Under the pieces are notes generated by a model. The model did not search any database and had not been told where the DNA came from. It worked only from the letters and a program-made list of their open reading frames with translations. Positions 31,540 through 42,468 of a DNA stretch of 64,000 nucleotides are shown in pieces. The stretch's first letter is position 1. Each line of letters begins with the position of its first letter. Source of the stretch: Arbacia lixula (lineage: Eukaryota; Echinodermata; Echinoidea; Arbacioida; Arbaciidae). The DNA is taken from contig OZ022591.1 in NCBI GenBank assembly GCA_963669155.1, forward strand, positions 19,443,422 to 19,507,421, in the 5' to 3' direction. A program made the translations under genes and the position numbers.

Positions 31540-34340
31540 TAGTTAATAATAAAAACGCTGACAGAATCTATAATGAAAAATTCACAGTATCTTTGTTTCA
31601 TAGACTTGTACAAAATGATTTAATTTTAACGTGAACAGTCAGTCGTGACGTCATCTAGGTGGTATTTTTTTTTTACCATGAAAAGATGTTATCAACGATG
31701 GTGCAAATCATTTTCATGGTATTTTCTGGAGTGGGTAGGGTCATTACTTCATTTCTTTTGCAATGTGATTTTTGCCTCCCTCTCGTATTATTAACCTTGC
31801 TGTGTCCTTCTCTCATATTTTCTTTACCATTTTTTTCTCTCGTCCCTTTAAATGATTATTATCTACATTTTGTGAGCACTTAGCTACCTGATGACCATAT
31901 CACGCAAGTCCCTGAAATATTAGAATGTTGTAGATACGCTATGAACTTTCGTGAGAATGTGAGAATCCGCTGATTTATAATGAATACGTGGTGTCACCAT
32001 AGCACATACCTGTGACCCACCAGATAAGTTTCTGAAATGTTAGTACAGGTGTATGTTGTAGGTGCGTTATGAGCTTTCTTGAGCGTTGCTTCCGGCTTTT
32101 AATTTGTATTTCTCCCGGTTATATTTTTTTTTCTTACACCATCATGTTTGATTAACAATTTTAATTTCATTATATTATAATCTTCAATTGTTAATTGTTT
32201 CTCCTATTTCTAAAGTGAGGTATATTAACTCTTTATGCGACATTGAGGCATTTTGCACTGAAAAAAAACACATCATTCCCATTGGGCAGGATGGAGGCTG
32301 GCAGAGAAGGAGTTAAATAGACTTTGAAGTAGGTAGTTCAGTGATGTCATGTCCAACACACAAATGAACACACACACACGCACACACACACCTACAACAC
32401 ACTCACGTACATCACACTTTTTTTTACATGTCTCGGCCCTGTTTGTTGCACATACACAGTAAATAGTCTACTATTACACCACGGAGTGCGATCGACACAA
32501 CCTATTTGGTTAATAACTATTATATATTGTAACAAATTCCAGTCTGTTACCACCCTTTGATACCACGAAAATATATCATGCCTCGATCAACACATACCAC
32601 ACCGACCATCACCTCAGCCTACTCATCATCACACATGGGTAGCGCATATATAGCATGATAACACACGACTTCACAAACGCACACTTTTGATCATCACAAG
32701 AATGAATTAAACTTTAAAGATTTGTCAAAATAATTACTGTTCATGGACACTTTAATGATGACTTGAACTACCAAATCATACACTTCAATCACCGGTGTTG
32801 CTTTCTTTTATCTTGTGTTGCACTATGTGCATGCACTACTCTGACTCTATGTGTTGCACTATCTGCACTACTCTCAAACTTTTCTTCTGAACCATTCTGC
32901 TCTGCTCTGAACTACATTTTGCTTCTCAACTATATCCTCAAAAACTCACTTTCTTTGTCTACCACGTACCCGTCTTATATACCCCCAAGTCACCACCCCA
33001 CGAGCAGTGTCAGTCAAACTGGGAACCTGTACACACACGGCATTATGCAATAGCCTACATACAAATTACATTGTACCCTATACACATGTACCTACACACT
33101 GGCACAACCCTTTTGTGAACATTGACTGCCTGCCCACTACCGTGAGATGAATAGACGAAATGGAAGATAACAGGAAATGGGACACAGGGAGAAAAGAGAG
33201 GGAGAGTAAACCATGACGAACTCCTATTTTTTATAGGAGCAGTATCTCACTTATGTTTGAAGCTTTTACTTTGAAATTTGAGTAACTAGCTGAGGCTACA
33301 TATACTAGCTTTCCGCGACGTCGTCTCCACTTCTTGATCACATATCAATCGGCTTAAATATCAATTTCTAAAACATTAATTCTATCACCTGCTGTGCACT
33401 TATAAGTGTTAAATATATGGACAATTAGTGGATAAATTGGTTAAGATGCTGACTTAATTAAAACGCACGACCCTAGTTCAATTCCTGACGGGGTGAAATC
33501 ATTATAAACTCCATTCTTTTGGTAAAGTGGTTTTTGCCTCCTTCTCCTATTCTTTACCTTACTTTGTCCTTCGATCTCTTTAATAGTCTCTTCACCATTT
33601 TTTTTTCTGACGAACTTTTTTTTTTTTTTTTTTATATAATTGACTATTATTTACATGTTGTTAGCACATTATAAACGTGACCATTTCAGATAAATCTCTG
33701 TTATATGTTGCAGGTGCGCTTTGACCTTTCTTCATCGTTGCCCCTGAATTTTAATGGATAGATAATAACACTATGCATCTGTCAGAACTAGCATGAATTT
33801 GCATTGCCGACCACCTCATACTTTGTACACAAGTATTTCTCGTAATATAATTGTTTTCCTCAGATGATCGATCCAGCACTCACAGTCATAGGATATGTTC
33901 TACCTTCTGCCCGGAGCATGCATGGTAAAGAGTTGTTTCCTAACAGCAAATTAATTGGACAACACATCGGATGCACCATTTATCAATTCGAAGGACGTAC
34001 GTACAAGCATGTCCTGTGTATTCCGTGCGTAAATTACCACTATGAAGGTATTACATTTGGAACGGTAAGACCCGCATGAGCAAAATGTTCCGGCCCGTGA
34101 TTCAAATTTATTTATTATTTATTCATTTATTTATTTAGATTTATTCAAATTCATTTTAAAAAATATCGTTTTTGACACATTACCCCAGGTCCACCCTATA
34201 GTAAATTAAAGATACTCGACCCCCCCCAAAAAAAAAAAAGAAAAAAAAAGAAAAAAGAAAAAAAGAAAAATCTCACAGAGATCGTGATTGTTATTGTTGC
34301 TGTTACCCTTGACATTCATTCGGACACTCCCTCCTCATTT
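31540..34340. other. No supported gene; dispersed repeats and simple sequence
   Basis: 31730-31880 and 33495-33665 are diverged copies of one repeat (TTTTTGCCTCC, TTTACC, TTTTTTTCT and GATTATTAT/GACTATTAT words in the same order). An AC microsatellite is at about 32367-32390. The open stretch 33864-34079 has a plausible acceptor but no recognisable product. Confidence 0.5.
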
Positions 34341-34393
34341 GCGTATTCATAATATTGGTCGCCAGTTTCATCAAGGAGCGTACTCGACAGGCA
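34340..34393 (+). promoter_or_regulatory. Probable promoter and 5' UTR of the F-box gene
   Basis: A reverse CCAAT box (ATTGG at 34353-34357) lies about 40 bp before the start codon, without an obvious TATA box. The position just upstream of the first coding exon is the main argument. The true transcription start is unknown. Confidence 0.35.
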
Positions 34394-34432
34394 ATGGGGA
34401 AATCCGCGTCGAAACGGAAGTCCGGTCTAAAA
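34394..34432 (+). CDS. First coding exon with possible N-myristoylation signal
   Basis: Encodes MGKSASKRKSGLK before a strong GTAAGT donor at 34433. Gly2 with Ser6 followed by basic residues is the classical N-myristoylation and membrane-anchoring pattern. Phase 0 matches exon 2 (start 36439, reading ERLSHHSTG). A later in-frame ATG in exon 2 (36508) could serve as an alternative start and would remove the signal. Confidence 0.7.
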
Positions 34433-37400
34433 GTAAGTACTATGAGTTATGACCTTGAATTAGTGTAAAAATAGACCTAAAGTAAAGTAAAGTTGACTAC
34501 TACGATAACTAACAGATAGTTGGAGTGACGATTTTAAAGTTGTCTAGAAAAATTCTAGAAAATGGTTCCAACTTACTCGTAGCAGAAGCAGTAGTGTACC
34601 CACGTATTTTCATTTGCGTTTGCCAAAACAAGCCGAGTGACGTGCCACAGCTTGCTTGTGCACTGTCTGTGTAGACAGCTGTTTTTGATTTATCTATCTG
34701 ATCGATGGTTATGTGCCTTACCATACCTGCCATATTATGATGGATCATAACGTAAAACTTATCTGCTAGAGACATAAACAAAAATAAACGCTAAATGTCA
34801 ATCTGAAGATGGGAAGTTACGAATGAAATTGCTGAATCAAAATGAGTCATTTTGAGATTGACATTGATTGAGATTGGCATTGCTAAGCCATTGCACAATA
34901 CTATGCAGCAGGAATTGAAGGTTTCATCATGACGGGTTAGTGCTGCAACAAAAGCAATACCAGTGGAACTACATGGAGTTCCATTACTTCAGTGTATTGA
35001 CAGCAGCAGCCAATAGTGAGATACTAAAAAGAAAAGAAAAGATAACCAGTCCTCATGAATGAGGGTCCTGCAATACAATTAACAATCTTGGCCTTCTGGA
35101 ATTTAGGAATAATGTCTTTTCAAATTCCAGGACATTTAAGGGTTAATTTAAAGACAGTTTACTTGCAGACAAGGTTGAGTCTAAGGGTAATTTACCGACC
35201 TACGTCCCACCTCTAGCAACAAGGTCGAGAAGGTACCTGACATCATTTATATCATTCCCTGATGTGAACTCATTTCAGGGAATGGATCCCTATAATTAAG
35301 TTTGAGGTCGAGATAAGATATTTGCCACAGGTTTCCACAGCAACTCACTAGTTTCACTAGTGTATTGGGTGACGATATTAATCTGCTGAAACACTAGTTT
35401 CAAGATTCTAATTTTAAAGCTGTCCTAAATACCTCAAAATTAGGCTAAGGATAGCAGTTTATAGATCTTAAGTTTAGGCTTAAGGATATGTCTAGGCGTA
35501 GTGTTTTTAAGGTCAAGCCAACAATTATTGAATTGTAAATCCATTTTTCACACATCTATGTAGTCCAATCAATTATCCAATTCATTATCTCCTCGTCTCC
35601 GGTTAAAACAACATAAAGCAAAATCATCCCACAAGTTCCTCAAACATAGTCCTCTGCGATATGTGAATAAAGGATCGAGATGTGAAAGAGACATATTTAT
35701 GAAGGTTTGATGACAATCTGTCAAAGGATAAGAAAGTTATGATCTTTTAAAGTTTTTATTTTGTGACGTCATGTGGGAGGTGCCCTCCTATATGTTGTGT
35801 ACAATTTTCTTTTAAAAAAGGCATTCTTTTAACCTGCATGTGCATTTGATACATCATTAGAAATACTTTTTTACACACATACCTGAAGGAATAAAAATAA
35901 CTCCATTGTCAAAAACAGAAAAAGCAATTCATGGAATTGTACACAACATTTGGGAGAACACTTCGCATGTGACGTCATAAAAAAGACATTTCAAAAGATC
36001 ATAACTTCCTTATCATTTAACAGATTCTCGTCAAACCTTCACAAATATGTTTCTTTCACCTATTTATATTCAGAGTGAACAATCCCATTAACCTACTTGC
36101 TAAGTTAAGTCAGTAAAGTGCATAATACCCAAGTCTAGTCCTTTGAATGGTCAAAAAATATACAATTTTGTACAAAAACAACAACACTCAAAATAATTTG
36201 AAAATGCACTTCCCTACCATAGAACTTGAAACTGTCTTTGAGAGGAATTGGTTGCCACCTTTGAGTAGGAAATGGCTGCTAGACTTCGAGTAGGTTTTGG
36301 ACAGTCCGTCAAAAAACTGTAACCCATTTTGTTACAATATACCATATTAGAAGCTGAGATGAAATTTGATTCGTTAAGTAATATGTTTACCAGTATGTTG
36401 ATTGATGCCTTGTTCCGTATAAATTTTTTATTCCTCAGGAAAGGTTATCGCACCATTCAACAGGGAGTGCAGAGCCTGTTAAGAAGCATTCTGATGAGCC
36501 AGAAATAATGGCCTGTGAACTGACTAACAAGGTAGAGCACCACATCAGCGATTCCGAAACACACAGTATTGAGAACTTGCCCTTGGAGGTGGTTCACTAT
36601 GTTCTCTTATTTGTACGCGATCGTGATCTGAAGGAATGCTCATGTGTGTCAACTGTTTGGTGTTCTGCTGTCACTGCTCAATCATTTTGGAAACTTAAAT
36701 GTATGAGAGCAGGATCATACATCGAGAAATACATGGCGCCCTATTGCCCATCGGACTGGAGGGAGTTCTACTTCAAGTCGCCATTTTCTAGAAATCTCGT
36801 GAAGAATTGTAGTGGACAAGGTGAATCTAGTAAACTGAAATATTTCAAAGAGCATAATTGAAATCTAGGAAGACTTCTACAAAGTACATAATACAGGCAA
36901 ACCCTGTTATAACGAGCGCAGGCGTATCGAGCAATTGTCTATAGCGAGGAAAAAATGTGGGTCTCGACATCTTCGTTATAACGTGCACGAGTATAGCAAG
37001 AACCTGCTTATTACAAGGACATTTCTCGGCAAATACTAGACATTGAATGGTTGAAGTTCACATAGGAATTCAGTTGTACATTGCCTTCCAAACATACATT
37101 TCTGAGAAGATCATCAATGTCAACCACATGAATGTAACCGAAGGAGCAGAGGCATATTTATCGACTGCGTGGCAATCACATTGCTCTGCGGTAGTTTGAT
37201 CATGTACTGATGTAGCCAGCAAGATGTGGCTTGCGATTTCCTTGTTGTAACTGGGTTTGCCTGTACACTTTAAGTTACTCCTAGAAGTGTTCTGGTTTAT
37301 TGATGCATTGCATTGTCATTTTGGCATAGATTGTTTTAAATGCAAATGAACTCTCACCACAGGGTACCCATTATGTTGATTTAAGTTTAAATGCAATAAC

Positions 37401-40400
37401 TTGTGGCTGTATGGAAAATTTGATTGAAAGGGGGCTCGAAACAAGGGTCATACTCCCAAAGATTCTCCAAATTGAACATAATTTCTGTAGTAATTGCTTT
37501 CTTGTGAGTGGTATTCCGCAATGGTCCCTTCAGTTCTTACCAAGTCACTTTCAAGCTTTCGTTCTTTTCAATCAGCAAAATAAAGTACATCAGTAGCAGT
37601 GTCATAAGTAATATTGTATCTGTGTTCTCAATCAAGTGGACTTAACCGGCATGAAATCTGCAAAAATTGTAGTCTAAAATATCTAAACCATCTTCGTAAA
37701 TTCTGGCCATTCCCTTCCCTGCTTTGTTCAGACAGCAAAGGGGAGAGAGATCTGCCAGGCTGGAAGATCTTGCAGAACAGAGGAGACCGATGGAGAGTAG
37801 AGACCAAATGCCCTGGCTCTGCCTCTCTCCCTCAGGCATTGGTCAAGCTGGGTGAGGGCAAGCTACGCAGCTTTGCCACATCGTTCGGCTGGTGTGAGAG
37901 GGAGCAGGTGATTGACCTTCTGGCTGAGGGGTTCACGGAGGCCATGCTAGACGAATTGAGACCCACCATCTTGATCTCTGAGTGGTAATAATACTTCTTT
38001 TAGGGAAGGAAGTGTGAAGGAAGCAAGTCATTGACCTTGATTTTGAGGGGTTAAAGGGAGTATACTGTACTGGGAAGGCAAAAAGCCACCAACGTGATCG
38101 TGAACAATCTTCTTACCAATGGTCTTACATTCATGTATTGTCCATTTTAGAAACTTGCTGAAAGTTATTTGCCCTCAAATGATCCACATTTGGAGTAATT
38201 AGTGATTAAATCACGAATCCACAAACTGTTCAGGCCGAACAGTTTGAGGATTTCACTAGTAATCATTAATTACTCCAAATGTGGATCATTTGAGGGCAAA
38301 TAACTTTCAGCAAGTTTCTAAAATGGACAATACATGAATGTAAGACCATTGGTAAGAAGATTGCTCACGATCACTCTTTTGGAGGCTTTTTGCCTTCCCA
38401 GTACACTATACTCTCTTTAATGGAGGATATACTAAACTAACTAGACCCACCATCTTGATCTCTGAGTGGTAATAATACTTCTTAGTGGGAGGGTAGAAGG
38501 GTGGTGTGAAAGGAGCAGGTCATTGACTTTGTAGCTGATGGGCTTACTTTGAATAACACTCCACTCCAGCACATCAAAATAATACTGATATTGATTTCTT
38601 TCCCAGGTATGCTGCTCGATTTGACTGTGGGAATACATACGAGTTCGGTGCGCAGCTTTTGAGAAAACCGACCACTGATCAGGAGGAGGATGAAGATGCT
38701 GTGCTTGAACAATTCACATTTGGGCCGGTTGTGACGCCTCAGTGGGCGGAGAATCATTGGAAGAAGGTACAAGTGCAGTGCTGACAATAGAGCACTAAGT
38801 CGTGTTGGCACATTGATTGATCTGCATGTTTGTGGTTTTAAGCAGCACCAGTCCAGTGAGGGATTTACGTGTCAGAAATTGTCTTGCGCAGCTAAGATCT
38901 GGCACTCCTAAAGTCCCCACTGTGATAACTGATGTTTGCTCTACTCACAGAGTTTAGAATCAGTTGTCTTGGCAACATGATCAATGTCACACTTCGTGTC
39001 TCTGAAGTGTTAATTTCCTTGTATTCAAAGGGGTATTTTGGTCCCCAAACCAAATATGTTTCAGTAGAAAATTTGAAAGCCAGAGTACATATGGTTAGGA
39101 TGAAAGTCTGATAATTGATGAGATAACTTGCCGAATAAACAGAATTTTGAATTAAAATACCCTTGTTAAAAACAAAACAAAACAGGATGCATTCATTGAT
39201 TTCAAGAATCTTCAATGAATGAAAGTTTTGAAAAGTAGATAATAGAGTACCGGTAGCCTACCCTCTACCGGACATTAGTTAGGAAAGTTAGTAACAAGGG
39301 CGGGGTATCACTTTTTGATGAGGTTAGTATGGTCCAATTTTCAAAATAGACGCAGAAAAAGTTAAAGCCTAGAACTTACTTCTTTCCTCCTTAAAACATT
39401 CCAGCCAGATTGTGATTTCATTGGTGTGTACATGCTCATATGAATGTTATTAATGTGTCAGTGTGAATATGTCTCGTGATATTGTTGGTAGCCATTCACC
39501 ATATCACAGGAGTGATTTACTTATATTCCAAACCCAAATGATAGGCAGGTCCCTCAAAGTAACTTGATGACTGTAAAAGTGGAAATTTTCGTGCGATTTA
39601 TTTTTCGCGCTCAGCAGAGTAAAATGAATTTCGTGTGTTTTTAATTTGGCATGTTGTCCAGCCCTTTGGACGATCAATTCCCTCAGCTTATCACTGCCAC
39701 GCCAGTGCTGGCCGGGTAGCGGCAATAGCATGATGATATTGTTGAAGCGCTGACCACGACTAAACCATAAACATAGGCCTACGTACATGATGCGTGATGC
39801 ATCAAAGCAAGCGCGCAGAATGAACTTTGTGAACTTCGTTTAGGGGCAAATATATTCTCGCGTTTTTATTTTAGCGCCAAATACACGCCGCACGAAATGC
39901 GGGAAAATTTCCACTTTTTACGGTACTAAACATAGAGATAAGTGTAGGTAGCAATTGCCATTGCAGTGGACAAAGAGGTATTTATTGTAGGAGGATTGGG
40001 TACCTGCTTAGTTTATTTGACATGAAGATTAACTGGGGAAACCCAGTCATTTTATAAATATAGATTACAAAGATGAAAGAACTGTGTCAGGATACAGGGC
40101 TGATTTTACCACAATAGTTTATGTAACCATTTATATTTTCCTAGACAAGGAATTACTTCAAGAGTTACTTAATTAGAAAAATATGTTCCCACTAATCTAT
40201 GTTAAGTTATCCGCTAAAAACGAATTTCACATTTTTTTGCTGCAATAAAGTCTCATTTTGATGAAAATTTGAAAAAACGCGCGCCTCCATCAGTGACATC
40301 AGAAAAGTCAAAATGCCATAGATTGTACGAAGTCAACAATGGACCATTTTCGTAATGTATAACTGTGTAGTACTGTAACGTGTTCACCTGTATCTTGTCA

Positions 40401-41704
40401 CTCAGATTCAATGGATGAAATCTATTAGTTGTTGCTTCTCGGACAAGCTTTGGGGTTCCCATGGGTAACGTATTGTTTGAACGGCGGGAATAAAATATTT
40501 TATTCACGCCGTTGGCATTTATGGCATTTTGACTTCTCTGATGTCACAGGAGGCGTGCATATTTTCAAATTTTTGTCAAAATGAGACTTTATTGCGGCAA
40601 ACGAATGTGACATTTGTTTTTAGTGGATAATTTTACATTGATTTGTGGGAACTTATTTTTCTAATTTAGTAACCCTTTAAGTTGTATGATGCTGGCCTGC
40701 TCTATGATTGACCAGAATTGTATCCTTTACAATCACTTCAAAGGTAATCAATAGTTTAGCTGTATGTAAGTAAGCCCAAATTCTGAGCAGAGCTTAGAAG
40801 ACGAAGCATATGTTCTTCCATATACCTTGGTTTTAAGTAACATAATACTTGACCTGCAAAGGTGACGCACTCCCTTTGAATTTCAAGACAAATATCTGTG
40901 TGGACTCAGTACAAGTCTTGTAGATAGTAACTAAATGGTCGTGTTGAGTGAATTAAATCATATTGCCTTGTCTATCCAGACCTCTAATTATACCTCCTCA
41001 AGATATATTGTACCAGCTTATTGGAATTCTCAACCACCTTTTATTCAAATTATGTATTTCTGTAATACTTTTGAAATTAGCCGTTTAGATTAAAGTTCAT
41101 TACACCAGTTAGCTCATAGTTATATGTACTGTATATGTCTTAAAGACACCGCCATGTTTATAGTGAGATGCACCTACTCTGACAAGCTTTTACGGCTTTT
41201 ACATGCATCCCTTTTTCTTCAAATATTACTTTTCATGTATTTCAAATTTCAATTGTTTTCACATGCCCAACATTGCTTGTTGTCATTTCAAACACAAAAA
41301 ATAGGGGGTGTTTAATGGTTGATACAAGCATAAGAAAGAATAAATTGCAATGGTGATGACGAGACCTTCCTTCTGCAGTGGAGAAACATAGGCTAGATAG
41401 ACAGAAATATAGGACGACTTTTAACTGTATTTTCATGTTGGTATTACATTTTAATGTGTATGTAAATATGTTGTTTTGTTGATGGAATTAAATGAAGCTG
41501 ATTCATTCACTCATTCAATCCTATTCTGTGCAGGCTACCCACTACTTCGTGGACTATGCACCAGGGTTGCGCTTCATCCGATTCTGGGATAAGAGTAAAG
41601 ACACCCAATTCTGGGCTGGCCACTACGGGGGCAAGATGGCAGGAGCAGAGGTGCGTTTCGTCTTCGTCCAGCCCACCTCGGATCGGGAACCTGAAGCCTC
41701 GTGA
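34394..41704 (+). CDS. F-box/FBA-domain protein (SCF glycoprotein-recognition type), complete, five exons
   Basis: Coding exons 34394-34432, 36439-36820, 37732-37984, 38607-38766 and 41534-41704 total 1005 bases, 334 residues plus TGA; all phases agree. Residues ~52-95 form an F-box (IENLPLEVVHYVLLFV, then CSCVSTVWCSAV, then FWKLKCMRAG), which binds Skp1. A link DWREFYFKSPFSRNL leads to an FBA domain with GDRWRVE, FATSFGWCEREQVIDLLAEG, RPTILISEWYAARFDCG, GLRFIRFWDKSKD and FWAGHYGGKM. This is the FBXO2/6/27/44 family, which recognises N-glycans on misfolded or exposed glycoproteins for ubiquitination; usual length is about 290 residues. The glycan-contact Trp is retained in FWAGHYG. For exon 3 I chose the TTCAG acceptor at 37727-37731 over a CAG four bases later, because only it keeps frame. 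Confidence 0.9.
35680..36090. mobile_element. Old copy of the TTAA MITE family in F-box intron 1
   Basis: GAAGGTTTGATGACAATCTG at about 35701, TAAGAAAGTTATGATCTTTT, GTGACGTCATGTGGGAGGTG and a reversed second half with GATCATAACTTCCTTATC to about 36090 mirror the element at 16843-17259. The ends are eroded (GAGTGAACAATCCCATTAA). Confidence 0.7.
36895..37030 (+). repeat. TAACGAG-type dispersed repeat, second copy
   Basis: CTGTTATAACGAGCGCAGG, TCGTTATAACGTGCACGAGT and GAACCTGCTTATTACAAGG match the stretch at 19445-19570. In F-box intron 2. Confidence 0.65.
37885..38560 (+). repeat. Repeated copies of the exon 3 end of the F-box gene, split by a MITE
   Basis: The 3' end of exon 3 with its donor (GACCCACCATCTTGATCTCT then GAGTGGTAATAATACTTCTT, from about 37960) recurs at 38443-38483. 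The upstream exon words GTGTGAGAGGGAGCAGGTGA and TTGACCTTCTGGCTGAGGGG recur in altered form at about 38011-38050 and 38511-38550. The simplest reading is two extra tandem copies of a roughly 120-bp exon/intron segment, the middle one later split by the TTAA element at 38055-38416. Confidence 0.8.
38055..38416. mobile_element. Palindromic MITE with TTAA flanks
   Basis: AGGGAGTATACTGTACTGGG at the left, CCCAGTACACTATACTCTCT at the right, TTAA outside both (38051-38054 and 38417-38420). The arms pair along nearly the whole 362 bp (for example CCCTCAAATGATCCACATTT and its reverse complement). The TTAA site suggests piggyBac-type mobilisation, with ends different from the 16843-17259 family. Confidence 0.88.
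39574..39920. mobile_element. MITE with TAAAAGTGGAAATTTTCG ends
   Basis: Left TAAAAGTGGAAATTTTCGTG, right GGGAAAATTTCCACTTTTTA; the inner arms share GCGC/CGCG-containing words (TTTTTCGCGCTC against CGCGTTTTTATTTTAGCGC). In F-box intron 4. The class is unclear; the TA ends could be a mariner-like duplication. Confidence 0.7.
40157..40676. mobile_element. MITE of about 520 bp with AGGGTTACTAAATTAGAAAA-type ends
   Basis: Left AGAGTTACTTAATTAGAAAA with ATGTTCCCAC, right GTGGGAACTTATTTTTCTAA then TTTAGTAACCCTTTAA. The arms extend about 170 bp, sharing AATAAAGTCTCATTTTGA and its complement, and the GACATCAG/CTGATGTC pair. In F-box intron 4. Confidence 0.78.
41340..41410 (+). mobile_element. Short LINE 3' end fragment
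   Basis: TTCTGCAGTGGAGAAACATA then GGCTAGATAGA matches the end of the LINE fragment at 18795-19300. Only the last ~60 bp remain. Confidence 0.6.
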
Positions 41705-41906
41705 TGAGAGTCTCCCCGTATCTCTTTGAGTGTTTGTGTATAAAAGTAAATTATTCAAACAATGCCTTTTGATGAAAGAACATCAGCAGATTGGTCACAA
41801 GGCTGTGATATAATAGCCTCACTTTCCTTGTGTTGTTTTATATATCTTTATAGAGTATATACTTTCCCTTTTCCCATGCGTAAGAAACAAATTTCCTCTA
41901 TATCTA

Positions 41907-42134
41907 CACTACAGCTCAAAGGAATTGGCATAGGGAAAGGGAAAGGGAAAGGGAAGGAGCTGCAGTTTCAAACTGCGGTATATTTTGTCCAGTTCAGCAT
42001 GAAACATGATGCTTTTTAAGCTACTGCATTTTGCTTCATGCTGAACTGGACAAAATATACCGCGGTTTAAAACTGTGGCTCCTTCCCTTCCTTCCCTTTC
42101 CCTTTCCCTATGCCAATTCCTTTGAGCTGTAGTG
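41907..42134. mobile_element. Second copy of the CACTACAGCTCAAAGG palindromic MITE
   Basis: The same ends as 15871-16060, with TA outside both. It is 38 bp longer, mainly in the centre (CATGATGCTTTTTAAGC region) and in the GGGAAA run. Inserted in the 3' UTR or 3' flank of the F-box gene, about 200 bp after the stop. Confidence 0.87.
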
Positions 42135-42212
42135 TATATCTTGCTCAGTTTGTATTGACAGTTTTTGCATGCATGCACTATTACAGAATAAGTTTTGATG
42201 TTCCAAAAATAT

Positions 42213-42218
42213 AATAAA
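42213..42218 (+). terminator. Candidate polyadenylation signal of the F-box gene
   Basis: AATAAA about 510 bp after the stop codon and after the MITE, on the coding strand. It is the first AATAAA I noticed downstream. Confidence 0.4.
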
Positions 42219-42468
42219 AGGGTACTTTGGGGGCAAATTAGCTACAAGTTTAACCCTGATCCCCCCCTGTCAAATTTTTGTCCTTCCGAACACCGCAATA
42301 TTTCGGAACAAAATTCCATGACTTTTTTCTCTGATCCTTCCCGCACATTTTGATACCAAATTTATTGCGATCGGACCTACCGTACGGGTGTCTGATTACA
42401 TTTACCGAACACATGTCACTGAAATTTCGCTATTTCTCTATCTTGGCTTGGCTTCGCGGACAAAGATT

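Noticed and set aside
33864-34079. Frame of 71 codons after a good-looking acceptor
   Set aside because: No family resemblance and no frame-compatible partner exon; noted only as part of the intergenic stretch.
34509-34781. Minus-strand frame of 90 codons just inside F-box intron 1, possible divergent gene
   Set aside because: No domain, no supporting splice or promoter signal; insufficient evidence.
37727-37736. Alternative CAG acceptor at 37733-37735 for F-box exon 3
   Set aside because: It would shift the frame; the TTCAG ending at 37731 restores the FBA reading.
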